This document shows positions 47,164 through 55,302 of a stretch of 64,000 nucleotides of DNA, in pieces (the first letter of the stretch is position 1; each line of letters starts with the position of its first letter). The DNA comes from Lewinella sp. W8 (GTDB taxonomy: Bacteria > Bacteroidota > Bacteroidia > Chitinophagales > Saprospiraceae). Location: NCBI RefSeq assembly GCF_004375085.3, contig NZ_SNAQ03000008.1:184899-248898 (forward strand). The letters run 5' to 3'. The notes under the pieces were generated by a model, which ran no database searches, had not been told where the DNA came from, and was given only the letters and a program-made list of their open reading frames with translations. The position numbers were made by a program, and so were the translations under genes.

Positions 47164-47256
47164 ACTGAGCGCAACGTGTTTGGGTTGCCCTAAGATACAA
47201 GTTTGTCCCTGATTTAGTTGCCCTACCCTATCTTCGGGGCTGTTGCCAAGCCGACT

Positions 47257-48201
47257 ATGAACGAGTTTTTGCAGGTCATCGTGGATTTTCTTGCCGTCCT
47301 TTTCGGAGATACCCCCTCCCGGCCCAGGACTCCCCGGCCACTACCGCCGGCCCTTCCACCGGCTCCTCCCCCGACGCCACAGGCCAATCCGGAGGAACCG
47401 CAGGATGCCGGAGACGTCAAGGAGGATGACTTTATTGTGATCAGTCACGAGGCGGAACCTCCGAGAGTAGGCGAAGGAGCCCCTGAGTTCGACGAAAACC
47501 CACTGCCCGCTCCCGAGGATGATCCCATACCCCCCGTTTCTCCAGATGATCGGGTGATTATCCCCGTCCCCGTTCCGCCCGCTCCGGAATACCGCGCCCG
47601 GTATATGTGGTGCATCGACAACGGGCATGGAGCCCTTACGGCGGGAAAACGCAGCCCGATTCTTCCCGACGGTCGCCAACTCCTGGAGTATCAATTCAAC
47701 CGGGACATCACCCGCAGAATCTTTGCCCAACTGGACGCCATCGGTGTAGCGTATTTCAACGTGGTTCCCGAAACCCAGGTAGGTAACTTCCTGACCGAGC
47801 GGGTAGATCGGGCGAATCGACTCAGTACCGCACTGCCCAAGCTTTTCGTATCCATCCACGGCAACGCGGGTCCCGCGCCTACCTTACAGGATTTCACCGA
47901 CGACAGTGTACAGGGGGTGGAGACCTGGTACTATAACGGGAGTACCAAAGGGCGAAAGATGGCCACCATTTTCCACCGCAACATCATCGCCCAGACGGAC
48001 ATGAATAATCGTCACCTGCGCAGTAAGGTTACCGGACAATTCTACGTGCTGCGGGCCACCCGTATGCCCGCCGTGCTTACCGAAAACGGATTTTACAACA
48101 ACCGCTTCGATCTTGAGCAGATGCTCACCGAAGACTTCCGCCAACGGGTAGCCGACGCTCACGTGGCGGCGATCATGGAAATCGAGCGGGAGGGGCTCTA
48201 A
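47257..48201 (+). CDS. N-acetylmuramoyl-L-alanine amidase (Amidase_3) with Pro-rich linker, no clear signal peptide
   Basis: 314 aa from the ATG at 47257. N-terminal MNEFLQVIVDFLAVLFGDTP is short and not a typical signal peptide. A long Pro/Glu-rich linker follows (PALPPAPPPTPQANPEEP and PVPVPPAPEYRARY). The catalytic domain (about 125-314) shows MWCIDNGHGALTAGKRSP (metal His), SIHGNAGPAPT (second His) and TENGFYNNRFDLEQM (catalytic Glu). How it leaves the cytoplasm is unclear, unless the N-terminal helix acts as an uncleaved anchor. It is divergent from the ArsR gene (93 bp). Confidence 0.88.
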   Translation: MNEFLQVIVDFLAVLFGDTPSRPRTPRPLPPALPPAPPPTPQANPEEPQDAGDVKEDDFIVISHEAEPPRVGEGAPEFDENPLPAPEDDPIPPVSPDDRVIIPVPVPPAPEYRARYMWCIDNGHGALTAGKRSPILPDGRQLLEYQFNRDITRRIFAQLDAIGVAYFNVVPETQVGNFLTERVDRANRLSTALPKLFVSIHGNAGPAPTLQDFTDDSVQGVETWYYNGSTKGRKMATIFHRNIIAQTDMNNRHLRSKVTGQFYVLRATRMPAVLTENGFYNNRFDLEQMLTEDFRQRVADAHVAAIMEIEREGL

Positions 48202-48209
48202 TCGTCCCC

Positions 48210-48944
48210 TCAGCGAGCAAGTATGCGGGCGTGAGGAACCTTGCCCCAGGCCAGGACCTGCACACCCGGAGAATACCGGGCAAGCTCGGGCGGTCCCGAA
48301 AGCAGCGAGGCAAAACGCGGATAATCCACCTCCACTTCATCCAGTAACAGATCACTTACCGGCCACTCCTGGTGGTGAATGTCAAAAGCATTAATGGAAC
48401 GGGCCGTCTCCTGGAAGAGAGCGTAGCGCTCCGTTAGCCAGAGATCGTGGGGCGTTTTGGTCCGTAGGGGCTGAAGGACCCGGTACCGGGCTGAAAAGCA
48501 ATCCCCAAAAACGGCATTGTGGGAAGTGTAGGTCCCCGGCTCACGCGTCATGGCGGAGTACCGGTACGGGAGTTCCGACAGGGACCGGGCAATCCAACAG
48601 GACAAAGGTTTACCTCCCTCAATGCTGAGGAAATACACCCCTTGCTTACCCCGGTACTTTACGTAGGTACGAATGTTGATTTCAGGAAAGTCCGATACCG
48701 GAGGAAAAGCGGGCAGGAGTTTCGGTCTGATCCTTTCCATCGTAAAGGCCACCAGGGAAACCCACGGACTGCCCTCCCACAGGTCAATTTCCAATTCCGC
48801 AGGAACAAAGCGACGAAGGTCTTCCTCGGCCACCTTCCAGTGCAAAAAGAGGGCATCATTCCACTCCTGATAGTATTGCCATCCTCCGGCGGGAATTGGC
48901 CAGGGACGGTGGGCGGCGTCCTTGAGAATTTCGGTAGTCTTCAC
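48210..48944 (-). CDS. DUF2071 (YqjF-like) protein, GTG start
   Basis: 244 aa, starting with GTG at 48944 (MKTTEILKDAAHRPWPIPAG). DUF2071 landmarks: WNDALFLHWKVAEEDLRRFV, SPWVSLVAFTMERIRPKLL, PEINIRTYVKYRGKQGVYFL, and RYSAMTREPGTYTS. Bacterial YqjF relatives are of unknown biochemical function, proposed to bind acetoacetate-like small molecules in the acetoacetate decarboxylase-like fold; this is family knowledge, not seen here. Converges with the amidase gene (8 bp). Confidence 0.85.
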   Translation of the reverse strand: MKTTEILKDAAHRPWPIPAGGWQYYQEWNDALFLHWKVAEEDLRRFVPAELEIDLWEGSPWVSLVAFTMERIRPKLLPAFPPVSDFPEINIRTYVKYRGKQGVYFLSIEGGKPLSCWIARSLSELPYRYSAMTREPGTYTSHNAVFGDCFSARYRVLQPLRTKTPHDLWLTERYALFQETARSINAFDIHHQEWPVSDLLLDEVEVDYPRFASLLSGPPELARYSPGVQVLAWGKVPHARILAR

Positions 48945-49080
48945 GCCTAAATATCTCCCGAAAAGATCGGATATCCGAGCGGGCCACGAGACAGGCCACA
49001 GCGTTCCTCACCAAACACGGGAAGACAATCTGCGGTTACAGGAATAAAGCAACACTTTAATAATTAAACCAATATTTACC

Positions 49081-49770
49081 ATGAAGACCACGATAAAATA
49101 TATATCCATTTTCGTCTTGTTGATGACTGGCTTAATGCTGCAGGCACAAACCGATCGCATCCAATACACCACGCTGGAATACGAAGACCAACGCATAGAT
49201 GCGCTCAGCATTGATATTCAACCCGGACGGAAAGACGTTCAGGATGCCTTTGACGACTGGATGAAGGACCGCTATGACGTCAAGATGAAGGGCGGTGGAC
49301 TATTCGGCGATAAGAATATGGAAACCTCCGAAGCCGCCACCATTCCAACCATCAGTTCCGACAACATCAGTATCCTCACCAAGACGGAGGAATTCAACGG
49401 GTACACCAGAATGACCTTGTTCGCTTCTCGTGGGCTCAACAATTTTGTCGATCGGGAAAACTTCACGGCCTTCTCCGGGCTGGAGACGTTATTTGACAGT
49501 TTTCTCTCCGATTATCTTCCCAACTACTACGAAGAGCGGGTGGCGGAAGCCGAGGAAGCCCTTAGTGATCTGCAGGAAGATTATGACGACGTAGAAAAAG
49601 ATATCCGTAAGAACGAAGAGGACATTGAGAAACTTCAGTCGGAGAACGTAGAACTGCGTAATGAACTGGAGGAACTGCGCCGTAAATTAAACGACGCCCA
49701 GGATACGCTGCGCAAGCGGAGATCCGCCCGGCAGGAAATTGCCAGAAAGGTAGCCGGTAACCGGTCCTAA
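49081..49770 (+). CDS. secreted coiled-coil protein, unknown
   Basis: 229 aa. Signal peptide (IFVLLMTGLMLQAQ). A middle globular part (about 20-145, ATIPTISSDNISILTKTEEF) precedes a long acidic/basic heptad-like helix (about 155-220): EAEEALSDLQEDYDDVEKDI, NEEDIEKLQSENVELRNELE and ELRRKLNDAQDTLRKRRSAR, a predicted coiled coil. No family recognised. It ends at a strong terminator, so it is probably a single-gene unit. Confidence 0.78.
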   Translation: MKTTIKYISIFVLLMTGLMLQAQTDRIQYTTLEYEDQRIDALSIDIQPGRKDVQDAFDDWMKDRYDVKMKGGGLFGDKNMETSEAATIPTISSDNISILTKTEEFNGYTRMTLFASRGLNNFVDRENFTAFSGLETLFDSFLSDYLPNYYEERVAEAEEALSDLQEDYDDVEKDIRKNEEDIEKLQSENVELRNELEELRRKLNDAQDTLRKRRSARQEIARKVAGNRS

Positions 49771-49796
49771 TTCGAGCATCCATAGATAATAAAAGC

Positions 49797-49832
49797 CGTG
49801 TGTCGGGGAGTAACCCCGGCACACGTTTTTTT
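49797..49832 (+). terminator. intrinsic terminator after the coiled-coil gene
   Basis: Stem CGTGTGTCGGGG (49797-49808) with CCCCGGCACACG (49814-49825), loop AGTAA, followed by seven T. Confidence 0.92.
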
Positions 49833-49957
49833 ATTTAGCGCATGGGGGAAAAGTTCAGGAACCGTAGACCGCAAAGAATTGAGGGTTCAGATTAGGGGTA
49901 GTTTGGCTAGTCGCACTAACGTAAGGCCTTATCTTGGCGGCTCAACCACCAGCAAGC

Positions 49958-51424
49958 ATGCGCTACGAAACCGTGATCGGGTTGGAAACCCACGTTCAAC
50001 TGGCCACCACCAGCAAAGCCTTTTGTGGCGACCTCAATCAGTTTGGGGAAGATCCCAACCGGAACATCAGCGTCATCAGTCTTGGTTACCCGGGAACCCT
50101 GCCCATGTTAAATGAGCGGCAGGTGGAGTTTGCCGTTCGGCTCGGTCTTGCCCTCGGTTGTAAGATCAACCTCCGGAGTACCTTCGACCGGAAAAACTAC
50201 TTCTACGCCGATTTGCCCAAAGGGTACCAGATTACCCAGGACGAGAACCCGATTTGCCTTGGCGGAGCCCTACCCATCCGCCTGGCCCCACCAAAGAGCA
50301 AGGCACCTGCGTCAGCCACCGAAAAACGGAGCATTCAGCTGCACCACATTCATATGGAAGAAGATGCGGGTAAGAGCATTCATGCGGCCGGAGAGGCCTT
50401 CAGCCGCGTTGACCTCAACCGGGCGGGCACCCCACTGCTGGAAATTGTCACTGAGCCCGACCTGCGGTCGGCCGAAGAGGTAGACGCCTTTATGAGCGGT
50501 ATGCGGCGCCTCGTGCGCTGGCTGGGCGTCAGCGACGGCAACATGCAGGAAGGCAGTCTGCGTTGCGACGTTAACGTCAGCGTGCGGCCGGTCGGACAGG
50601 AAGCCTTCGGGACCCGCTGCGAAATCAAGAACATGAATTCCATGAAGTTCGCCCGGCAGGCCGTGGCCTACGAAGTGGACCGACAAATCGGCATCCTGGA
50701 ATCCGGAGGGGCCGTGCAACAACAAACGCGGCAGTTTGACCCGGCCTCGGGGACCACCAGTGCCCTGCGAGACAAGGAAGATGCCCACGATTACCGTTAT
50801 TTCCCCGATCCGGACCTTCCCCCCGTAGTGCTAACGCCCCAGTACGTGGACAACATCCGCCGAAATCTGGGCACCCTCCCCTGGGAGGCTTTTGACCTCG
50901 TTATCGATAAGCTCGGCGTCACAACCGAAGATGCCATTCTTATTTGTGAGGACCGGGAGAATTTCATGACGTTTCAACGATTTGCCGAGCGACACCCCCA
51001 ACCAGCCATGCTGGCCAAACTCTGGGTCAACCGGATCATGCCCTGGGCCAACGAACAAAAAGGCGGAATTTCGGCATTCCCCCTTACGCCCGAACAGCTC
51101 GTAGAATTACACGATCTCGTGGAAGAGGGTAAAATTGCCGCTGCCGCCATGTCCGGAAAACTCCTTCCCGCGCTGCTTGACGATCCCGAAGCGAAGCCGG
51201 AAGCGCTGGCTGAAAAGCTCAGCCTGATCCAGAACTCCGACGGTGACTTTCTCGCCGGTCTGGTGGACGAAGTCCTTACCGCCTACCCCGACAAGGTAGC
51301 CGTGTACAAAAAAGGCAAAAAGGGGTTGATTGGGTTCTTTATGGGGGAGGTGATGAAGCGCAGTAAAGGGAGCGCGGAACCCAAAGAGACCCAGGCATTG
51401 CTCCGGAAAAAACTGGATGCCTGA
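49958..51424 (+). CDS. gatB: Asp-tRNA(Asn)/Glu-tRNA(Gln) amidotransferase subunit B
   Basis: 488 aa from the ATG at 49958 (TTG at 49934 would add 8 residues). GatB activates the misacylated tRNA and transfers ammonia from GatA. Motifs: YETVIGLETHVQLATTSKAF, YADLPKGYQITQDENPICLG, HHIHMEEDAGKSIH, DLNRAGTPLLEIVTEPDLRS, MQEGSLRCDVNVSVRP, YRYFPDPDLPP, and the C-terminal YqeY-like tail. At about 112-128 (LAPPKSKAPASATEKRS) there is an extra loop of Ala/Pro/Ser, encoded by a copy of the dispersed GC-rich repeat, where homologues have a short turn. Everything else is intact. Confidence 0.96.
   Translation: MRYETVIGLETHVQLATTSKAFCGDLNQFGEDPNRNISVISLGYPGTLPMLNERQVEFAVRLGLALGCKINLRSTFDRKNYFYADLPKGYQITQDENPICLGGALPIRLAPPKSKAPASATEKRSIQLHHIHMEEDAGKSIHAAGEAFSRVDLNRAGTPLLEIVTEPDLRSAEEVDAFMSGMRRLVRWLGVSDGNMQEGSLRCDVNVSVRPVGQEAFGTRCEIKNMNSMKFARQAVAYEVDRQIGILESGGAVQQQTRQFDPASGTTSALRDKEDAHDYRYFPDPDLPPVVLTPQYVDNIRRNLGTLPWEAFDLVIDKLGVTTEDAILICEDRENFMTFQRFAERHPQPAMLAKLWVNRIMPWANEQKGGISAFPLTPEQLVELHDLVEEGKIAAAAMSGKLLPALLDDPEAKPEALAEKLSLIQNSDGDFLAGLVDEVLTAYPDKVAVYKKGKKGLIGFFMGEVMKRSKGSAEPKETQALLRKKLDA
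50302..50320 (-). repeat. dispersed repeat core inside gatB, in frame
   Basis: Minus strand GGTGGCTGACGCAGGTGCC, sharing ACGCAGGTGCC with the family core but lacking the GGGCG start. It encodes the KAPASAT loop. Confidence 0.45.
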
Positions 51425-51481
51425 TTGCCGGTCCTTTGCGAAAGTTACGTTGCTTCGCCTTCCTTTGTCCGATAGTCTCCC

Positions 51482-51489
51482 TACCTTCA
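51482..51489 (+). promoter_or_regulatory. TACCTTCA -7-like box, 4 nt before ATG
   Basis: Degenerate TAnnTT box, followed by CCCC and the ATG at 51494. Spacing matches the other cases. Confidence 0.35.
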
Positions 51490-51493
51490 CCCC

Positions 51494-53545
51494 ATGCGGC
51501 AGATACCCGATGAATACCGTACCTACTGGTCTCAGCACGGCGCCCAAAGGCGCCAGGAGTTCACCTCCGGCGAATCCGGCTGGATTCGGGACCTGGCGCC
51601 GGAGATAGCGCTGAACGCCAGCATGACGGAACTGCTCGGCGCTCTGCGAGAACGTTTGGGGGAAGCCCGATTCAGGCAGTGCCTTGATCCGGAATACCGG
51701 GTAGAAAGTCCGGTTGCGCACCAGCAAGACGGCCACTGGCTACGGCGCTGTCACATGGCGGGCGTCAACGTGCGGACCGTCGGCAGCTTCTGGAATGTGC
51801 TGAAGTACGCGCTCACCCTCCCCGGTCATATTCAGGGCGTTCACCTCCTGCCCATCTGGGAGCCCGGGGTGGTCGGTAGCCTGTACGGCATGGCCAGTTG
51901 GCAGCTTAATCCCGAATTTTTCGACCACGAGGCCGCCGCCGCTTTTCCCGACTTACGCAGTCCGGAGGCCCAACTCGTGGTGGTCATTAACTTCCTGCAC
52001 GCGCTGGGGAAAGTGGTCGGAATGGACGTCATTCCTCACACCGACCGGTACAGCGAAATGGTGCTGGCCAACCCGGATCACTTTGAGTGGATTCGGCGCA
52101 AGGATACGTTCATCATCAGCCACCGGGAATATCTCCACGAAGAAGTGCAGGGGGCCATTACCGACTGGCTGCGGGAGCGGGGACCGGCCCTGTCCGCCTA
52201 CGGCATGGTGGGCGGATTATGGGAACTGAGCGAAGAAAACCGCCTGAAGTTATTCTTCGGTCACCCCGACGATCATGCGGGGCGTCGGGACCGGCGGGTA
52301 GACCTGGTGGACTGGCTCTATCACCGCGGCCTGGAGCCCGCGCCCGCCACCATGGCGCCACCCTACCGGGGCCTCGAAGTAGACCCGAGTCCGGAGGCCA
52401 TGACGGTAGATGATGCCGGACGGGTGTGGCGAGATTACCGCATTACCGAACCCGAGGAAATGAGCCGGGTATTCGGTCCACTGACCCGCTATAAACTCTA
52501 CGGGCGTAAACGGGACAACGCGGAATGGGAAATCGATTTTGACCAGCCCCGGCGATGGGTGTGGGATTATCTCACCGGTCACTACGCCGAGCAGCAACGT
52601 CGCTACAACTTTGACTTTATGCGGGGCGACATGAGTCACGTCCAGATGAGGCCCGCCGGCGTCCCCGATCCCGTACCCGACTTCTATGATCCGCTGCGGG
52701 CGGTCAAGGAGCGCATTGCCGAGCGGGTTCCCCACTTCGCCTATTTTGCCGAAAGCTTCCTGACCGAGCCGGACTTCATGGCCTATGGTGACGAAGTGGA
52801 GCACTTGAAAGCCAGTCTGGCGGAGGTTACCCTGGGCAATCTGCAGAGTATGGTGCCGGGAGATGAGGAGTTTATGGAGGCCTTTGCGGATTACCTGAAG
52901 ATTCAGCGTTCGTCCACCGTGACGCCCGCCTGGACGGTCATTACCGGCGACAAGGACGATCCTCGCTTCGACCATTTTCACCACCACGGAGAAGTGGCCC
53001 GGATGTTTACGGGACTCTTCCTCGGCCGGATGCCCCTCTACTTCAGCTTAGGGTTTGAGCAGCGCGACCGCCATTTTTCCCGGGTCGCCAATGAGTATTA
53101 TTCCAAGCTGTACGTTTTCCAGGAAACCCGCGGTGACAAGGCCGTCTCGGGCCCCTTTCAGTGGGGGAATAACTTTTCCCTTTTTGGTGCCCTCAACCGC
53201 CTTCACGGCTTTGCCGCCGAGCAACTGCCCCGGCTGGATGAGGCCATGGACTTTCCGGTATACCCATTCGAAGCAGGGCGAGGGACCGCAGGTGCCGGGT
53301 CTTCCCCAGGGGGCCAGGCCGTTTGGTGGATTCGCCCCGCCCTTGACGGCTCCGGGAGTTTTCTTTTCGTGGTCAATTTTCATCCACGTCCGATCTCGGA
53401 AGTACTGGAGGACGGCCTCGCGGAGTTTACCTCCGCCGAGCTATTGTATGACGCGGACGAAGAGCACCCCACTACGACAAATAGCCTTGAGGGGGGGATA
53501 TCAATTGAGGGGCTGCGGGAGGCCAGGTGTTACTGGTTGAAGTAG
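51494..53545 (+). CDS. divergent GH13-like alpha-amylase superfamily protein
   Basis: 683 aa. Conserved GH13 regions are recognisable but unusual: region I GMDVIPHTDRYSEM near 176 (usual DxxxNH reads as DVIPHT), region II FDFMRGDMSHVQMRP near 373 with the likely nucleophile Asp, region III FAYFAESFL near 417 with the acid/base Glu, region IV VITGDKDDPRFDHFHHHGEV near 483. A beta-rich C-terminal domain follows. Around 593-608 it has EAGRGTAGAGSSPGGQAV, an extra Gly/Ala loop encoded by the dispersed repeat. No signal peptide, so cytoplasmic. Substrate unknown; likely an alpha-glucan or sucrose-type transformation. TACCTTCA lies 4 nt before the ATG. Confidence 0.8.
   Translation: MRQIPDEYRTYWSQHGAQRRQEFTSGESGWIRDLAPEIALNASMTELLGALRERLGEARFRQCLDPEYRVESPVAHQQDGHWLRRCHMAGVNVRTVGSFWNVLKYALTLPGHIQGVHLLPIWEPGVVGSLYGMASWQLNPEFFDHEAAAAFPDLRSPEAQLVVVINFLHALGKVVGMDVIPHTDRYSEMVLANPDHFEWIRRKDTFIISHREYLHEEVQGAITDWLRERGPALSAYGMVGGLWELSEENRLKLFFGHPDDHAGRRDRRVDLVDWLYHRGLEPAPATMAPPYRGLEVDPSPEAMTVDDAGRVWRDYRITEPEEMSRVFGPLTRYKLYGRKRDNAEWEIDFDQPRRWVWDYLTGHYAEQQRRYNFDFMRGDMSHVQMRPAGVPDPVPDFYDPLRAVKERIAERVPHFAYFAESFLTEPDFMAYGDEVEHLKASLAEVTLGNLQSMVPGDEEFMEAFADYLKIQRSSTVTPAWTVITGDKDDPRFDHFHHHGEVARMFTGLFLGRMPLYFSLGFEQRDRHFSRVANEYYSKLYVFQETRGDKAVSGPFQWGNNFSLFGALNRLHGFAAEQLPRLDEAMDFPVYPFEAGRGTAGAGSSPGGQAVWWIRPALDGSGSFLFVVNFHPRPISEVLEDGLAEFTSAELLYDADEEHPTTTNSLEGGISIEGLREARCYWLK
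53276..53299 (+). repeat. dispersed GC-rich repeat inside the GH13 gene, in frame
   Basis: The clearest copy: GGGCGAGGGACCGCAGGTGC then CGGG. Translated as GRGTAGAGS, part of a loop insertion. Confidence 0.65.
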
Positions 53546-53585
53546 AGGATTGAGGGAGAATTCGGGAAAAATTTTCGGGTTCCGC

Positions 53586-53613
53586 CTACTGAGTCTACAT
53601 GTAGACTCAGTAG
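53586..53613. repeat. 28-bp perfect palindrome before the MoxR-like gene
   Basis: Arms CTACTGAGTCTACA and TGTAGACTCAGTAG with no loop bases, nested on GTCTACATGTAGAC. No T run on either side. It is 40 bp after the GH13 stop and 120 bp before the next ATG, so it may be an operator or cruciform rather than a terminator. Confidence 0.85.
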
Positions 53614-53732
53614 ACAAAATCCGCAATTTCCACCCCGCCAACCGGTCCCCTCGTCCGTCCCCTACCCCTCCGTCAAACTAATCCTGGCTTCCGTCGTTTA
53701 CTGGTCTCTACCCAAGCAAAGTATTTAGCTCC

Positions 53733-55214
53733 ATGCCCCAAGCCAAAACGCTCGGCGAACTTCGCGCCACCGGCTACAAGTCCCGCTCCGTAAAACAAGA
53801 ACTGCGGGAAAATCTGATTAAAAAGCTCAAAAACAAAGAAGAAGTATTTCCGGGTATCATCGGATTTGATGACACCGTACTGCCCGACATTCAGCGGGCG
53901 GTCCTGAGTCGGCACAGTATTTTATTATTGGGCCTACGTGGTCAGGCCAAAACCCGTATCGCGCGGCTGCTGGTCAATTTACTGGACGAATACATGCCCG
54001 TAGTGGCCGGGAGTGAACTGAATGATGATCCCCTGGCCCCCATCAGCCGCTACGCTCTAGACCTGATCGCGGAAAAAGGTGACGAAACCCCCATTGATTG
54101 GGTGCACCGGGACGAACGCTACGTCGAAAAACTGGCCACTCCGGACGTAAGCGTCGCCGACCTCATCGGAGACGTTGACCCCATCAAAGCGGCTACCCTG
54201 AAACTGACCTACGCCGACGAAAGGGTGATCCACTTCGGCCTCGTTCCCCGGGCGCATCGTGGCCTGTTCGTCATTAACGAACTTCCCGATCTTCAGGCGC
54301 GGATTCAGGTTGCCCTGTTTAATATTTTGCAGGAAGGAGACATCCAGATTCGAGGATTCAAGCTGCGGCTACCGCTGGATATTCAATTCCTCTTCACCGC
54401 CAACCCGGAAGACTACACGAACCGGGGTAGCATCATTACGCCCCTGAAGGACCGGATTCAAAGTCAGATCCTGACCCACTATCCGAAGACCATCGAGATT
54501 GCCAAGTCCATCACCAAGCAGGAAGCAGATCTGCTGGAGGATCAGGCCAAGCTGGTTGCCATTCCCGACCTACTGGACACCATGCTGGAGCAGCTGGCCT
54601 TTGCCGCCCGGGAAAGTGAATACATTGACGAAAAAAGTGGGGTGTCGGCCCGCTTGAGCATCACGGCCCTGGAGAATCTGGTTTCTACGGCCGAACGTCG
54701 GGCCCTCATGAACAACGATAAAAGTACCGTAGCCCGCATCACCGACTTCTGGGGAGTCGTACCCGCCATTACCGGTAAGGTAGAGCTGGTCTATGAAGGT
54801 GAACAGGAGGGTGCCTACGGGGTGGCCATGAAACTGCTGGGGTCCAGCATCAAGAAGAGCTTCCTTGATCATTTCCCCGACCCCAACGACACCTCCGCGG
54901 ACGGTCGGGCAGATAGTGACCCCTACGGCGTCATCCGGGCCTACTTCAGTGGCGGAAATATCGTAGAGTTGTTCAATGACGCCAGTGATGCCGACTACCG
55001 CGAGAGCCTGGACAAGGTAGCCGGACTCCGTAAATTCGTCACCGGCCACCTGGATAAAAACCTCGGCGAAGCCGATACCTATTTGATGATGGAACTGGTC
55101 CTCCAGGGTCTGGCCGAGATGGAAGTCCTCAACAAGGAATCTATGGAAAACAGCCTGAGCTTCCGGGATATTCTTGCCGATATGTTCGGCGACGAGGACC
55201 TGGACTTCGGCTAA
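53733..55214 (+). CDS. MoxR/magnesium-chelatase-like AAA+ ATPase
   Basis: 493 aa. Walker A LLLGLRGQAKTRIARL (Lys near 73), Walker B GLFVINELPDLQARIQVALF, then ILQEGDIQIRGFKLRLPLDI and the sensor-1 region FLFTANPEDYTNRGSI. Matches the ChlI/MoxR-type ATPases of Bacteroidota, which usually sit next to a von Willebrand A (VWA) protein gene. No VWA protein is adjacent here. C-terminal part (about 250-493) is helical with an acidic end GDEDLDFG. Role unknown; MoxR proteins assist protein complex maturation. Confidence 0.88.
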   Translation: MPQAKTLGELRATGYKSRSVKQELRENLIKKLKNKEEVFPGIIGFDDTVLPDIQRAVLSRHSILLLGLRGQAKTRIARLLVNLLDEYMPVVAGSELNDDPLAPISRYALDLIAEKGDETPIDWVHRDERYVEKLATPDVSVADLIGDVDPIKAATLKLTYADERVIHFGLVPRAHRGLFVINELPDLQARIQVALFNILQEGDIQIRGFKLRLPLDIQFLFTANPEDYTNRGSIITPLKDRIQSQILTHYPKTIEIAKSITKQEADLLEDQAKLVAIPDLLDTMLEQLAFAARESEYIDEKSGVSARLSITALENLVSTAERRALMNNDKSTVARITDFWGVVPAITGKVELVYEGEQEGAYGVAMKLLGSSIKKSFLDHFPDPNDTSADGRADSDPYGVIRAYFSGGNIVELFNDASDADYRESLDKVAGLRKFVTGHLDKNLGEADTYLMMELVLQGLAEMEVLNKESMENSLSFRDILADMFGDEDLDFG

Positions 55215-55302
55215 AAAGAACTCCGGAAAACTGGCCGATTAAACAACCAAACATTCAGCGTTTCGCCAGCGTAACAATAAGTGTATTCTTCAACCTCATC
55301 GC

